Notes under the pieces: model-generated | The model's input: only the letters and a program-made list of their open reading frames with translations | What the model was told of the DNA's origin: nothing | Database searches by the model: none | Assembly: GCA_036123635.1 (NCBI GenBank) | Contig: JAZADL010000178.1 | Location: 1 to 11,696, forward strand | Direction: 5' to 3' | DNA from: UBA9410 sp036123635 | GTDB lineage: Bacteria > Actinomycetota > Acidimicrobiia > Acidimicrobiales > MedAcidi-G1 | DNA: 11,696 bases | Shown here: piece after piece, positions 7,104 to 11,696 of the stretch | Numbering within the stretch: position 1 is the stretch's first letter | Layout of the letters: each line of letters starts with the position of its first letter | Made by a program: the position numbers and the translations under genes

Positions 7104-8306
7104 GTGGTCGATCTAGCAATCGTGGGAGGAGGTCCCGCCGGCTCGGCAGCTGCCGTTACCGCTGCCCGGGCCGGAGCCTCTGTCCTGGTGGTCGACAAGG
7201 CCTCGTTCCCCCGGGATAAGTGCTGTGGCGACGGACTGACCTCCCTGGCCCTCCGCCTAGGTGAGGAACTCGGCCTAGATCCTGGATCCATCGCCGGATG
7301 GCAGGTGGTAGACGGAGCGGTCCTCCATAGCCCCTCGGGTCGAACCATCCGGTTCCCCCTACCCCAGGGCGACGGACAATACGCCGTCATCGTGCCCCGT
7401 CGCGAGTACGACGCGGCCCTCCTCGACCTAGCCCACCGGGCCGGTGCCAACGTTCGAGTCGGTCACGCGATGGTTGGAATCGAAGTCGATGCCGAGGGTG
7501 CAACCCTCGCCATCGACGGGATGGACAAAGTACGTGCCACAACAGTGGTGGCCGCTGACGGCATGTGGTCGCCGACGCGACGCCTGCTAAGGCTCGCCGA
7601 CGAGGGCTACCGGGGTGAGTGGCACGCCTTCCGGCAGTACGTGGCCGATGTCGGACCGGCGGCGACTGACCTCCACGTCTGGTTCGAACCCGACCTGTTG
7701 CCCGGCTACGCCTGGTCGTTCCCCCTCTCCGGTCGTCGGGCCAACGTGGGTTTCGGGGTGCTCCGGGGAGGGCGGGTCGCCGTGAGCGATACCGGACGGC
7801 TGTGGGATGGACTCCTGGACCGACCGGCTATCCGGGAGGTTCTGGGTCCCTCGGCCCGGCCAGTGGAGCGTCGTATGGCCTGGCCCATCCCAGCCCGGGT
7901 GGGATCGTCAGCACTGGACCACGGACCGGTCCTGTTCGCCGGAGATGCCGCGGCGGTCACCGATGTCTTGACCGGGGAGGGCATCGGCCAGGCCTTGTTG
8001 ACCGGGATCCTGGCTGCCGAGGCTTCACTGGCTGGTGGTGGGCAGGACCGGGTCGCGGCCCGGTACCGACGGCGGGTGCTCGGTGACCTTCGGGCCGACC
8101 ATCGGATATCGGTTGCCCTCCAGCGGATCCTGACTCGCCGGATCGGTGCCGACAGTGCCGTCCTCCTCGCCGGGATGTCACCGTGGACCCGGCGGAACTT
8201 TGCCCGCTGGATGTTCGAGGACTATCCGCGGGCCCTGGTGGCTACCCCTCGACGATGGAGACGAGGAGCGCTCTCCACCTCAGGGGCCTACCGAGACGGT
8301 GGCTGA
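7104..8306 (+). CDS. Geranylgeranyl-reductase-family FAD-dependent oxidoreductase
   Basis: A 400-residue flavoprotein that probably saturates isoprenoid double bonds. It could be a menaquinone side-chain reductase like mycobacterial MenJ or another GGR-family enzyme. The N-terminal dinucleotide fold is AIVGGGPAGSAAA, with G8-G9-G10 and G13 and an acidic residue D31 closing the second strand. KCCGDGLT at 39-46 is the conserved Cys-Gly-(D/E)-Gly-Leu segment of this family. VPRREYD at 97-103 and the second FAD motif FAGDAAAVTDVLTGEG from 278 follow in the usual order. No transmembrane segment is obvious, so it is probably cytoplasmic or peripheral to the membrane. It starts 10 nt after nucS and closes the five-gene plus-strand unit; no classical terminator is seen after it. 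The substrate cannot be read from sequence, and hydroxylases or halogenases of the same fold are the main alternative. Confidence 0.9.
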   Translation: MVDLAIVGGGPAGSAAAVTAARAGASVLVVDKASFPRDKCCGDGLTSLALRLGEELGLDPGSIAGWQVVDGAVLHSPSGRTIRFPLPQGDGQYAVIVPRREYDAALLDLAHRAGANVRVGHAMVGIEVDAEGATLAIDGMDKVRATTVVAADGMWSPTRRLLRLADEGYRGEWHAFRQYVADVGPAATDLHVWFEPDLLPGYAWSFPLSGRRANVGFGVLRGGRVAVSDTGRLWDGLLDRPAIREVLGPSARPVERRMAWPIPARVGSSALDHGPVLFAGDAAAVTDVLTGEGIGQALLTGILAAEASLAGGGQDRVAARYRRRVLGDLRADHRISVALQRILTRRIGADSAVLLAGMSPWTRRNFARWMFEDYPRALVATPRRWRRGALSTSGAYRDGG

Positions 8307-8352
8307 ACGCCTCCCTGGATTGGGACGAATCGGCTCCCGACTCTGCCCGCCG

Positions 8353-8358
8353 TAGGCT
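8353..8358 (+). promoter_or_regulatory. Putative -10 element for the PAP2 phosphatase gene (leaderless)
   Basis: TAGGCT fits TANNNT and ends 6 nt before the GTG at 8365. It lies in the 58-nt gap after the reductase gene. A -35 at the normal distance is not evident; TTGGGA at 8320 is about 27 nt away, too far. Confidence 0.42.
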
Positions 8359-8364
8359 GGATCG

Positions 8365-9018
8365 GTGGCTACCGCCGAGGTGCCGGCCCGCGAGCCGGTT
8401 GACCAGCCAGCCGATCTCTCCGCTCCGCCCGACCCGGACCTCCGGGACTACACGGCTGGACTGCTGGACGAGGGGTTGGACGACGATCCCCATCCGCTGG
8501 GTTCGATCGGCGCCTCTCTGGACGAGGCAGTGGATCGGGCATGGAACCAGCTGCGGGGAAACCCGGCCATGGACCGACTCTTCTACACAGCTAGCGAGTT
8601 GGGTGACTTCAGCCTGATCTGGCACCTCCTGGGCACAGCCCGTGGTGTCGCCACCCGCGGTGGAACCCGGGAGGCGGCTCGCCTGGCCCTCGCCTTGGGA
8701 GCCGAATCGGCGCTGATCAACGGCGCCGTGAAGTCTGTCTTCAAGCGTGATCGACCCATCCAAGATGGGGAGCGGCCCCACCACCTGCGCCTTCCGCTGA
8801 CCAGCAGTTTTCCGTCTGGACACGCCTCGGCGGCCTTCCTGGCTGCCGCTTTGCTCTCAGAGCGGTCGAAGGTGAAGCCGCTCTGGTACGGGTTGGCCGC
8901 TGTGGTCGCCACCTCGCGGATCCACGTCCGGATCCACCACGCAAGCGATGTGCTGGTGGGAGCAGGGGTCGGCCTGGCACTAGGACGCCTAATCCGGAAG
9001 GTCTTCCCGCTGCGCTGA
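8365..9018 (+). CDS. PAP2-family phosphatase
   Basis: Phosphatidic-acid-phosphatase type 2 superfamily enzyme of 217 residues. It dephosphorylates a lipid or isoprenoid phosphate at the membrane; undecaprenyl/decaprenyl phosphates or phosphatidate are the usual choices. All three signature motifs are intact: K123-(x6)-R130-P131 in KSVFKRDRP, P150-S151-G152-H153 in SFPSGHAS, and S184-R185 with H191 and D195 in SRIHVRIHHASD. The first 70 or so residues are hydrophilic and acidic, then weakly hydrophobic helices surround the motifs. This is a minimal, poorly hydrophobic PAP2 domain compared with six-helix members. The GTG start is supported by the hexamer at 8353; there is no strong Shine-Dalgarno. 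The gene ends 22 nt before the convergent 61-residue gene. Lipid-phosphatase class is firm, substrate unknown. Confidence 0.93.
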   Translation: MATAEVPAREPVDQPADLSAPPDPDLRDYTAGLLDEGLDDDPHPLGSIGASLDEAVDRAWNQLRGNPAMDRLFYTASELGDFSLIWHLLGTARGVATRGGTREAARLALALGAESALINGAVKSVFKRDRPIQDGERPHHLRLPLTSSFPSGHASAAFLAAALLSERSKVKPLWYGLAAVVATSRIHVRIHHASDVLVGAGVGLALGRLIRKVFPLR

Positions 9019-9040
9019 AACAGGCCGACCGGGCCGGTGG

Positions 9041-9226
9041 TCAGTTGGTGGGAGCGGCCTCGAGTTCGGCGTCGCTCGCCGCCAGTAGCAGACGGAGGTC
9101 GAGGAGGAGGTCGGCAACCTCCGAAGCAGCAATCAGTTCACGGCTCTTCGTGGTCCCCAGACCGCGGTCGATGATGGCCCGGATCTCTTCGATCGTCGCC
9201 GTATCGAGTACCTCGGTCACCGCCAT
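9041..9226 (-). CDS. Small helical protein, function unknown
   Basis: A 61-residue protein that I do not recognise by name. It is supported by an ATG with a strong Shine-Dalgarno (GGGAGG ending 2 nt upstream), a plausible -10 further up, and a protein-like composition: almost entirely helix-forming, acidic, with Leu/Ile at regular spacing (IEEIRAIIDRGLG, then SEVADLLLDLRLLLAA). It probably forms two amphipathic helices separated by the G-T-T-K region. There is no membrane segment, signal peptide or metal-binding Cys. I have the impression that similar short proteins with a V-A-D-L-L-L-D-L-R core occur in other Actinobacteria, but this is memory only. It lies 104 nt downstream of the thioesterase on the same strand and converges with the PAP2 gene. 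Confidence 0.72.
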   Translation of the reverse strand: MAVTEVLDTATIEEIRAIIDRGLGTTKSRELIAASEVADLLLDLRLLLAASDAELEAAPTN

Positions 9227-9253
9227 GTCCTCCCGCTTCTCGTCGATCGCCCC

Positions 9254-9259
9254 ACCCTA
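9254..9259 (-). promoter_or_regulatory. Putative -10 element for the 61-residue protein gene
   Basis: TAGGGT on the minus strand fits TANNNT. It lies 27 nt before the ATG at 9226, leaving a short leader of about 20 nt with a GGGAGG Shine-Dalgarno. Unlike the other candidate promoters here this would be a leadered transcript. No good -35 is visible. Confidence 0.35.
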
Positions 9260-9285
9260 GACGGCAATTGGGGAGAACGGCGCCA

Positions 9286-9307
9286 CAGATTCCCCGATCG
9301 GAATCTG
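9286..9307. repeat. Perfect 8-bp inverted repeat
   Basis: CAGATTCC at 9286-9293 pairs exactly with GGAATCTG at 9300-9307 around a 6-nt spacer. A palindrome CCGATCGG (9294-9301) overlaps the spacer and right arm. It lies 24 nt past the thioesterase stop and about 60-80 nt before the 61-residue gene's start. It may be a terminator hairpin for the thioesterase or an operator for the small gene. No T-tract follows on either strand, so an intrinsic terminator of the classic kind is not supported. Confidence 0.45.
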
Positions 9308-9330
9308 GAACGTCGCTCTTGGGCGTCCCC

Positions 9331-10137
9331 TCAGCGAGGGTTGCGGGGGTTACGGAACTGACAGGTCTGGCTAGCCGTAGCCAGCAAATGTCCGTCATCG
9401 GCCCACAGGTGAACCGTGCCGTGGGCATAGCCATGCACGAGGCTGCCCACCCGGACGTCCACCAGGATCCACTCGGTGTCGACCGGATCGACTACCCGGA
9501 GGGTGTTATCCAGGCTCTGTCCCCCGCCCAGGCCGCCACCCACCGCGTCACGGCCACCCCAGGGGACATAGTCGCCGAGCACGGCCAGAAAGGCCGGATC
9601 GACCACCAGGTGGTCTGGTACCCGCACCCACATTGCAACCCGCCCGTCGTCCATGGCTGGCTCGTGGTCGACGGTGCGTCCCCGTACCAGGCGTCGCTCC
9701 AGGTTGGCCGAGACCGACCGGGTGGCAGACCGGCTGGGAAAGGGTGGACAGTCCTGCGGTGGTGGGGCGTCCGGCGGGGAGACCCAAACGCCGGACCGGG
9801 CAACGTCCCGCCGGCCCAGGGTGGCGAAAACGGCGATGACCTCGCGACCGTCGACGTGGCCCCGGGCCCGGGCCTGTGTGGTGGCCCGACCCTCGGCGAG
9901 CAAGTCCACCTCGAGGGTCAGGTCCTCACCCGGCACGGCATGGGAGATGAACTGGGCGGTGGCCCACACAAGGGGCCGGGCGGCGTCGGCCTCCAACGCC
10001 CGCACGGCCGCCCCCAGACCCGTCCCTCCGAACAGGCGACCCGCTCCCGAGCACTCGTCCTCCGTGAGGGGAAGGACCCAAGTCCGAGGGGTCGGACCAC
10101 GACGTAACTCTGTGCTCAGGTAGGACCGGCGGACCAT
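9331..10137 (-). CDS. TesB-like acyl-CoA thioesterase (double hotdog)
   Basis: Predicted acyl-CoA thioesterase of 268 residues with two hotdog domains, the layout of TesB-type enzymes. The N-terminal domain (about 20-110) includes GAGRLFGGTGLGAAV and FISHAVPGEDL. A Pro-rich linker (SPPDAPPPQDCPPFP) follows, and the C-terminal domain spans about 150-262. Candidate catalytic residues in the C-terminal domain are D189 (LGDYVPW), the SLDNT segment at 208-212, and Q257 (TASQTCQF), corresponding to the Asp-Thr-Gln triad known for TesB. The frame stays open upstream to 10425, but that part is Arg/Pro-rich and overlaps a divergent gene candidate. The ATG at 10137 places the first hotdog normally. Only a poor hexamer CATCAT (10149-10144) lies 6 nt upstream. 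Physiological substrate unknown. Confidence 0.87.
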   Translation of the reverse strand: MVRRSYLSTELRRGPTPRTWVLPLTEDECSGAGRLFGGTGLGAAVRALEADAARPLVWATAQFISHAVPGEDLTLEVDLLAEGRATTQARARGHVDGREVIAVFATLGRRDVARSGVWVSPPDAPPPQDCPPFPSRSATRSVSANLERRLVRGRTVDHEPAMDDGRVAMWVRVPDHLVVDPAFLAVLGDYVPWGGRDAVGGGLGGGQSLDNTLRVVDPVDTEWILVDVRVGSLVHGYAHGTVHLWADDGHLLATASQTCQFRNPRNPR

Positions 10138-10143
10138 GGTCCG

Positions 10144-10149
10144 ATGATG
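10144..10149 (-). promoter_or_regulatory. Weak candidate -10 for the thioesterase gene
   Basis: CATCAT on the minus strand ends 6 nt before the ATG at 10137, the same spacing as other start-proximal hexamers here, but it lacks the leading T. It is listed because no better promoter is visible in the 99-nt divergent gap; it may be chance. Confidence 0.18.
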
Positions 10150-10224
10150 CCGTCGCTGACCCGTCCGTCCCTCATCCGGAGCGCGTCGGAAGGGTCCACA
10201 ACGGGAACTGTCACACCTCGTAGT

Positions 10225-10230
10225 CAAGAT
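10225..10230 (+). promoter_or_regulatory. Candidate -10 element for the 74-residue protein gene
   Basis: CAAGAT matches the NANNNT core of the -10 consensus and ends 6 nt before the ATG at 10237, the spacing seen at other leaderless candidates here. It lacks the leading T, so it is weaker than those. Confidence 0.28.
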
Positions 10231-10236
10231 GGGGGT

Positions 10237-10461
10237 ATGGAAATGCAGCTTCCCTTCCCGAACCAAGCTCCCCGCCGGCCGGCGACCCGGCGTCGTCCGG
10301 TCCCGGCAGCCTTCCCGTCCGGTGGGCTCACCCCGCCAGGCCAACTCGACGAGGAGACACGGCGGATCGGTCGAGCCGGACTGGCAGATGCCCGGGCCAC
10401 TCTGGCAGCCAGCCGCTGGCCCCACGATTCGTTGGTCCAGGGGTCACCCGACAGCATCTGA
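10237..10461 (+). CDS. Small Arg/Pro-rich protein, function unknown
   Basis: A predicted 74-residue protein that I do not recognise. It starts MEMQLPFPNQ, continues through a basic Pro/Arg-rich stretch (about residues 10-35), then an amphipathic helical segment LDEETRRIGRAGLADARATL (about 40-60), and a short polar tail. Roughly three quarters of its codons end in G or C, lower than the obvious genes but above random. It lies between the divergent thioesterase gene and the YdjC-family gene, 53 nt before the latter, in a place where neither strand offers a better gene. My recollection is that short proteins with a L-D-E-x-T-R-x-x-G-R-x-G core are frequent in Actinobacteria; that is unverified. 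The frame also opens upstream to 10144, but the extra part looks non-coding. Confidence 0.5.
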   Translation: MEMQLPFPNQAPRRPATRRRPVPAAFPSGGLTPPGQLDEETRRIGRAGLADARATLAASRWPHDSLVQGSPDSI

Positions 10462-10477
10462 CAGACGGAGCGGGGCG

Positions 10478-10507
10478 GTGATCTGGGGAGGGACCGTCGG
10501 GTACCGT
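10478..10507 (+). promoter_or_regulatory. Putative leaderless promoter of the YdjC-family gene
   Basis: TACCGT at 10502-10507 fits TANNNT and ends 7 nt before the GTG at 10515. Upstream, GTGATC at 10478-10483 keeps the TGA core of a TTGACA-type -35 with an 18-nt spacer. It is the best two-part promoter match in the window, though the -35 is only partial. Confidence 0.5.
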
Positions 10508-10514
10508 TCACTAC

Positions 10515-11345
10515 GTGACCACCTTGGGCGAGCGACTCGGCCGAAGCCCCGACGATCGACTCCTGATCCTCACCGCTGACCTGCTGGGGATGTGCCACGC
10601 CACAAATGTTGGCGTCTACGAGAGCATCCGCAGCGGCCTAGCCACCGGTGCCGGCCTCATGGTGCCTGGCCCGTGGGCCCGTGACGCAGCGTCCCACTAC
10701 CGCGGTGAGGCGGTCGGAGTGCACCTCACCCTCAACGCCGAGTTGGACTGCTATCGCTGGCGGGCCATCACCCAGGCCCCCAGTCTCCACGACGGCGATG
10801 GCGGCTTTCCTCGTACTGTGGAGGACCTTTGGGACCACGCTGACCTGGACGAGACTCGGCGCGAGTGCCGGGCTCAGTTAGAACGGGCCGTCCTCTGGGG
10901 TTTCGATATCAGCCACTTGAGCACCCACCTCGGTGCTCTCCAAAACCGCCCCGAATTCTTCGATCTGTACCTGGAGTTGGCTGTCGACTTCGGCCTTCCC
11001 ATCCGTTTGGAAGGAGGCCAGGCCGAGGAGGGGGCCGGGTTCCCATTCCGGTCCCTGGCCGCCGACGAGGGCGTGCTGACCGTCGACCACCACCGGTCGC
11101 GCCGGCTGGCTGACCCGGCGAGCCTGGAACGGATAGCCATGGACCTCCAGCCCGGGGTGACCGAGATTGTGGTCGAGCCGGCCGCCGACACGCCGGAGTT
11201 GCGGGCCGTCTGCGATGAGTGGGGACGACGGGTCGAACACCGAGATCTGGTGTGCGGCAACACCGAACTGCTAGCCGATCTGGACCGGGGCGGGATCACT
11301 CTGGCCAGTTGGCGGGACCTGCGCGACGCCCAACGGACCGGCTAG
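10515..11345 (+). CDS. YdjC/ChbG-family carbohydrate deacetylase-like protein with altered active site
   Basis: A 276-residue protein of the YdjC/ChbG family (Pfam YdjC-like), metal-dependent enzymes that deacetylate chitooligosaccharides or related sugars. The fold is recognisable from LLILTADLLGMCHATNVGVY (16-35), GLMVPGPWARDA (47-58), VGVHLTLNAE (67-76, with H70), ISHLSTHLGAL (132-142, with H134 and H138), GLPIRL, and a C-terminal WGRRVEH...WRDLRDAQ segment. The family usually has A-D-D in the first motif and H-x-D-S-H in the third. Here the second Asp is L23 and the later Asp is S136, while D22, H70, H134 and H138 remain. The enzyme may be inactive, use a different metal set, or have another activity. 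The GTG start is supported by TACCGT 7 nt upstream; no Shine-Dalgarno is seen. It converges with the SCP2-like gene with an 8-nt gap. Confidence 0.86.
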   Translation: MTTLGERLGRSPDDRLLILTADLLGMCHATNVGVYESIRSGLATGAGLMVPGPWARDAASHYRGEAVGVHLTLNAELDCYRWRAITQAPSLHDGDGGFPRTVEDLWDHADLDETRRECRAQLERAVLWGFDISHLSTHLGALQNRPEFFDLYLELAVDFGLPIRLEGGQAEEGAGFPFRSLAADEGVLTVDHHRSRRLADPASLERIAMDLQPGVTEIVVEPAADTPELRAVCDEWGRRVEHRDLVCGNTELLADLDRGGITLASWRDLRDAQRTG

Positions 11346-11353
11346 GCCCCGAC

Positions 11354-11696
11354 TCAGAACTCGGTACGAACCGCCATGTCGGCCAGCAGGTCGGCCCATG
11401 CTGGGCTGCCGAACACCGTCCGGAGGTCGAATATGTAGCGGGCGTAGGCGTCTTCCACTTTGCACCGACCGGTCATGTAGGCCACGTCGGGATCCAGTTC
11501 TCCTTTGAACTGGGCTACCGCGTCGGCGTACTTCCAGGTAACCGTTGCTTCAGCCTCGCCGTCGCGCCCGACCAGCACCTCAGCCACCCGACCGTTGGAC
11601 ACCACGAGCCGGAACTGGACTTTGCCGTGCGGAGTGCTGGTCACCACAAACCGCACCACGCCGTCTACTCCAGGCTGTTCGGGGAGACCGGCCGCT
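11354..11696 (-). CDS. SCP2 sterol-carrier-domain protein (5' partial)
   Basis: Sterol-carrier-protein-2-like protein that probably binds a hydrophobic ligand such as a fatty-acyl or steroid derivative; such domains are not enzymes by themselves. At least 113 residues are visible and the frame is open to the right edge of the window. A GTG at 11659 could start a 101-residue product, but SCP2-like sequence continues upstream of it (AAGLPEQPGVDGVVRFVV), so the true start is most likely beyond the window. Typical features are VQFRLVVSNGRVAEVLVG, then VTWKYADAVAQFKGELDP, then YMTGRCKVEDAYARY, the usual order of sheet, helix and M-x-G-x-x-K-V segment. It ends TEF after a short tail. It is convergent with the YdjC-family gene, so the two share a terminator region of only 8 nt. 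The ligand is unknown. Confidence 0.8.
   Translation of the reverse strand, partial: AAGLPEQPGVDGVVRFVVTSTPHGKVQFRLVVSNGRVAEVLVGRDGEAEATVTWKYADAVAQFKGELDPDVAYMTGRCKVEDAYARYIFDLRTVFGSPAWADLLADMAVRTEF

Noticed and set aside
8242..8823. A 193-codon minus-strand frame spanning the reductase-PAP2 junction.
   Set aside because: It overlaps two well-supported plus-strand genes, including the PAP2 catalytic motifs, and has no start signals or domain.
9023..9038. GC-rich near-palindrome (ACCGGGCCGGT) between the PAP2 gene and the 61-residue gene, a possible bidirectional terminator.
   Set aside because: The loop would be one nucleotide, the stem is short and there is no T-tract on either side; such matches are frequent in this GC-rich DNA.
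10138..10425. N-terminal extension of the thioesterase frame by 96 codons.
   Set aside because: The extension is Arg/Pro/Cys-rich without domain similarity and overlaps the more plausible 74-residue plus-strand gene; the hotdog domain is complete from 10137.
10224..10598. Competing frames over the 74-residue gene (minus 10224-10598, plus 10229-10579).
   Set aside because: Both run into the start of the YdjC-family gene, lack start signals and have Ser/Arg/Pro-rich shadow composition.
1..11696. CRISPR array, insertion sequence, phage genes, tRNA or rRNA, toxin-antitoxin or defence system.
   Set aside because: Reading both strands gave no direct-repeat array, transposase or integrase motif, tRNA-like cloverleaf or known defence gene. 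UvrD-like helicase, NucS and HAD genes can occur in defence islands, but here each matches a chromosomal housekeeping family.

Overview
The window is dense, high-GC DNA (about two-thirds G+C by eye) with strong G/C third-position bias, short intergenic gaps and several GTG starts. A NucS/EndoMS mismatch endonuclease, a UvrD2-type helicase with HRDC domains and an actinobacterial-style CysQ phosphatase point to Actinomycetota. My impression of an uncultured, possibly marine or freshwater, Acidimicrobiia lineage is inference from protein style and is not proven by the sequence. No rRNA, tRNA, mobile element, phage gene, CRISPR array or toxin-antitoxin pair is visible. It reads as an ordinary chromosomal housekeeping region.

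Layout, left to right. (1) nt 1-2051, plus strand: the 3' part of a UvrD/PcrA-type helicase whose N-terminus (Walker A) lies outside the window and whose C-terminus carries two tandem HRDC domains. (2) nt 2080-3524, minus strand: a HAD-family hydrolase followed by exodeoxyribonuclease III (xth), convergent with the helicase. (3) nt 3589-8306, plus strand: a tightly packed unit of five genes: EttA-type ABC-F translation factor, a small two-helix membrane protein coupled to it by an ATGA overlap, a CysQ/IMPase-family phosphatase, NucS/EndoMS, and a geranylgeranyl-reductase-family flavoprotein. (4) nt 8365-9018, plus strand: a PAP2-family phosphatase. (5) nt 9041-10137, minus strand: a two-hotdog TesB-like thioesterase and, downstream, a 61-residue helical protein of unknown function. 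(6) nt 10237-11345, plus strand: a likely 74-residue small protein, then a YdjC/ChbG-family deacetylase-like protein that has lost at least one expected acidic active-site residue. (7) nt 11354-11696, minus strand: an SCP2 sterol-carrier-like protein cut by the window end.

Four genes concern DNA repair or nucleic acids (UvrD2-like helicase, ExoIII, NucS, and possibly CysQ through phosphoadenosine removal). They lie on both strands, so they are neighbours rather than one pathway operon. Three others (GGR-like reductase, PAP2 phosphatase, thioesterase) suit lipid or isoprenoid metabolism.

The most consistent structural signal is regulatory. Five genes that begin transcription units have a TANNNT -10 hexamer ending 6-8 nt before the ATG/GTG start, which implies leaderless mRNAs. 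This pattern also decides the starts of the HAD and EttA genes. I did not find a convincing new multi-gene system. The best leads are the tandem-HRDC helicase, the altered YdjC active site, the leaderless promoter set and the uncharacterised small proteins.
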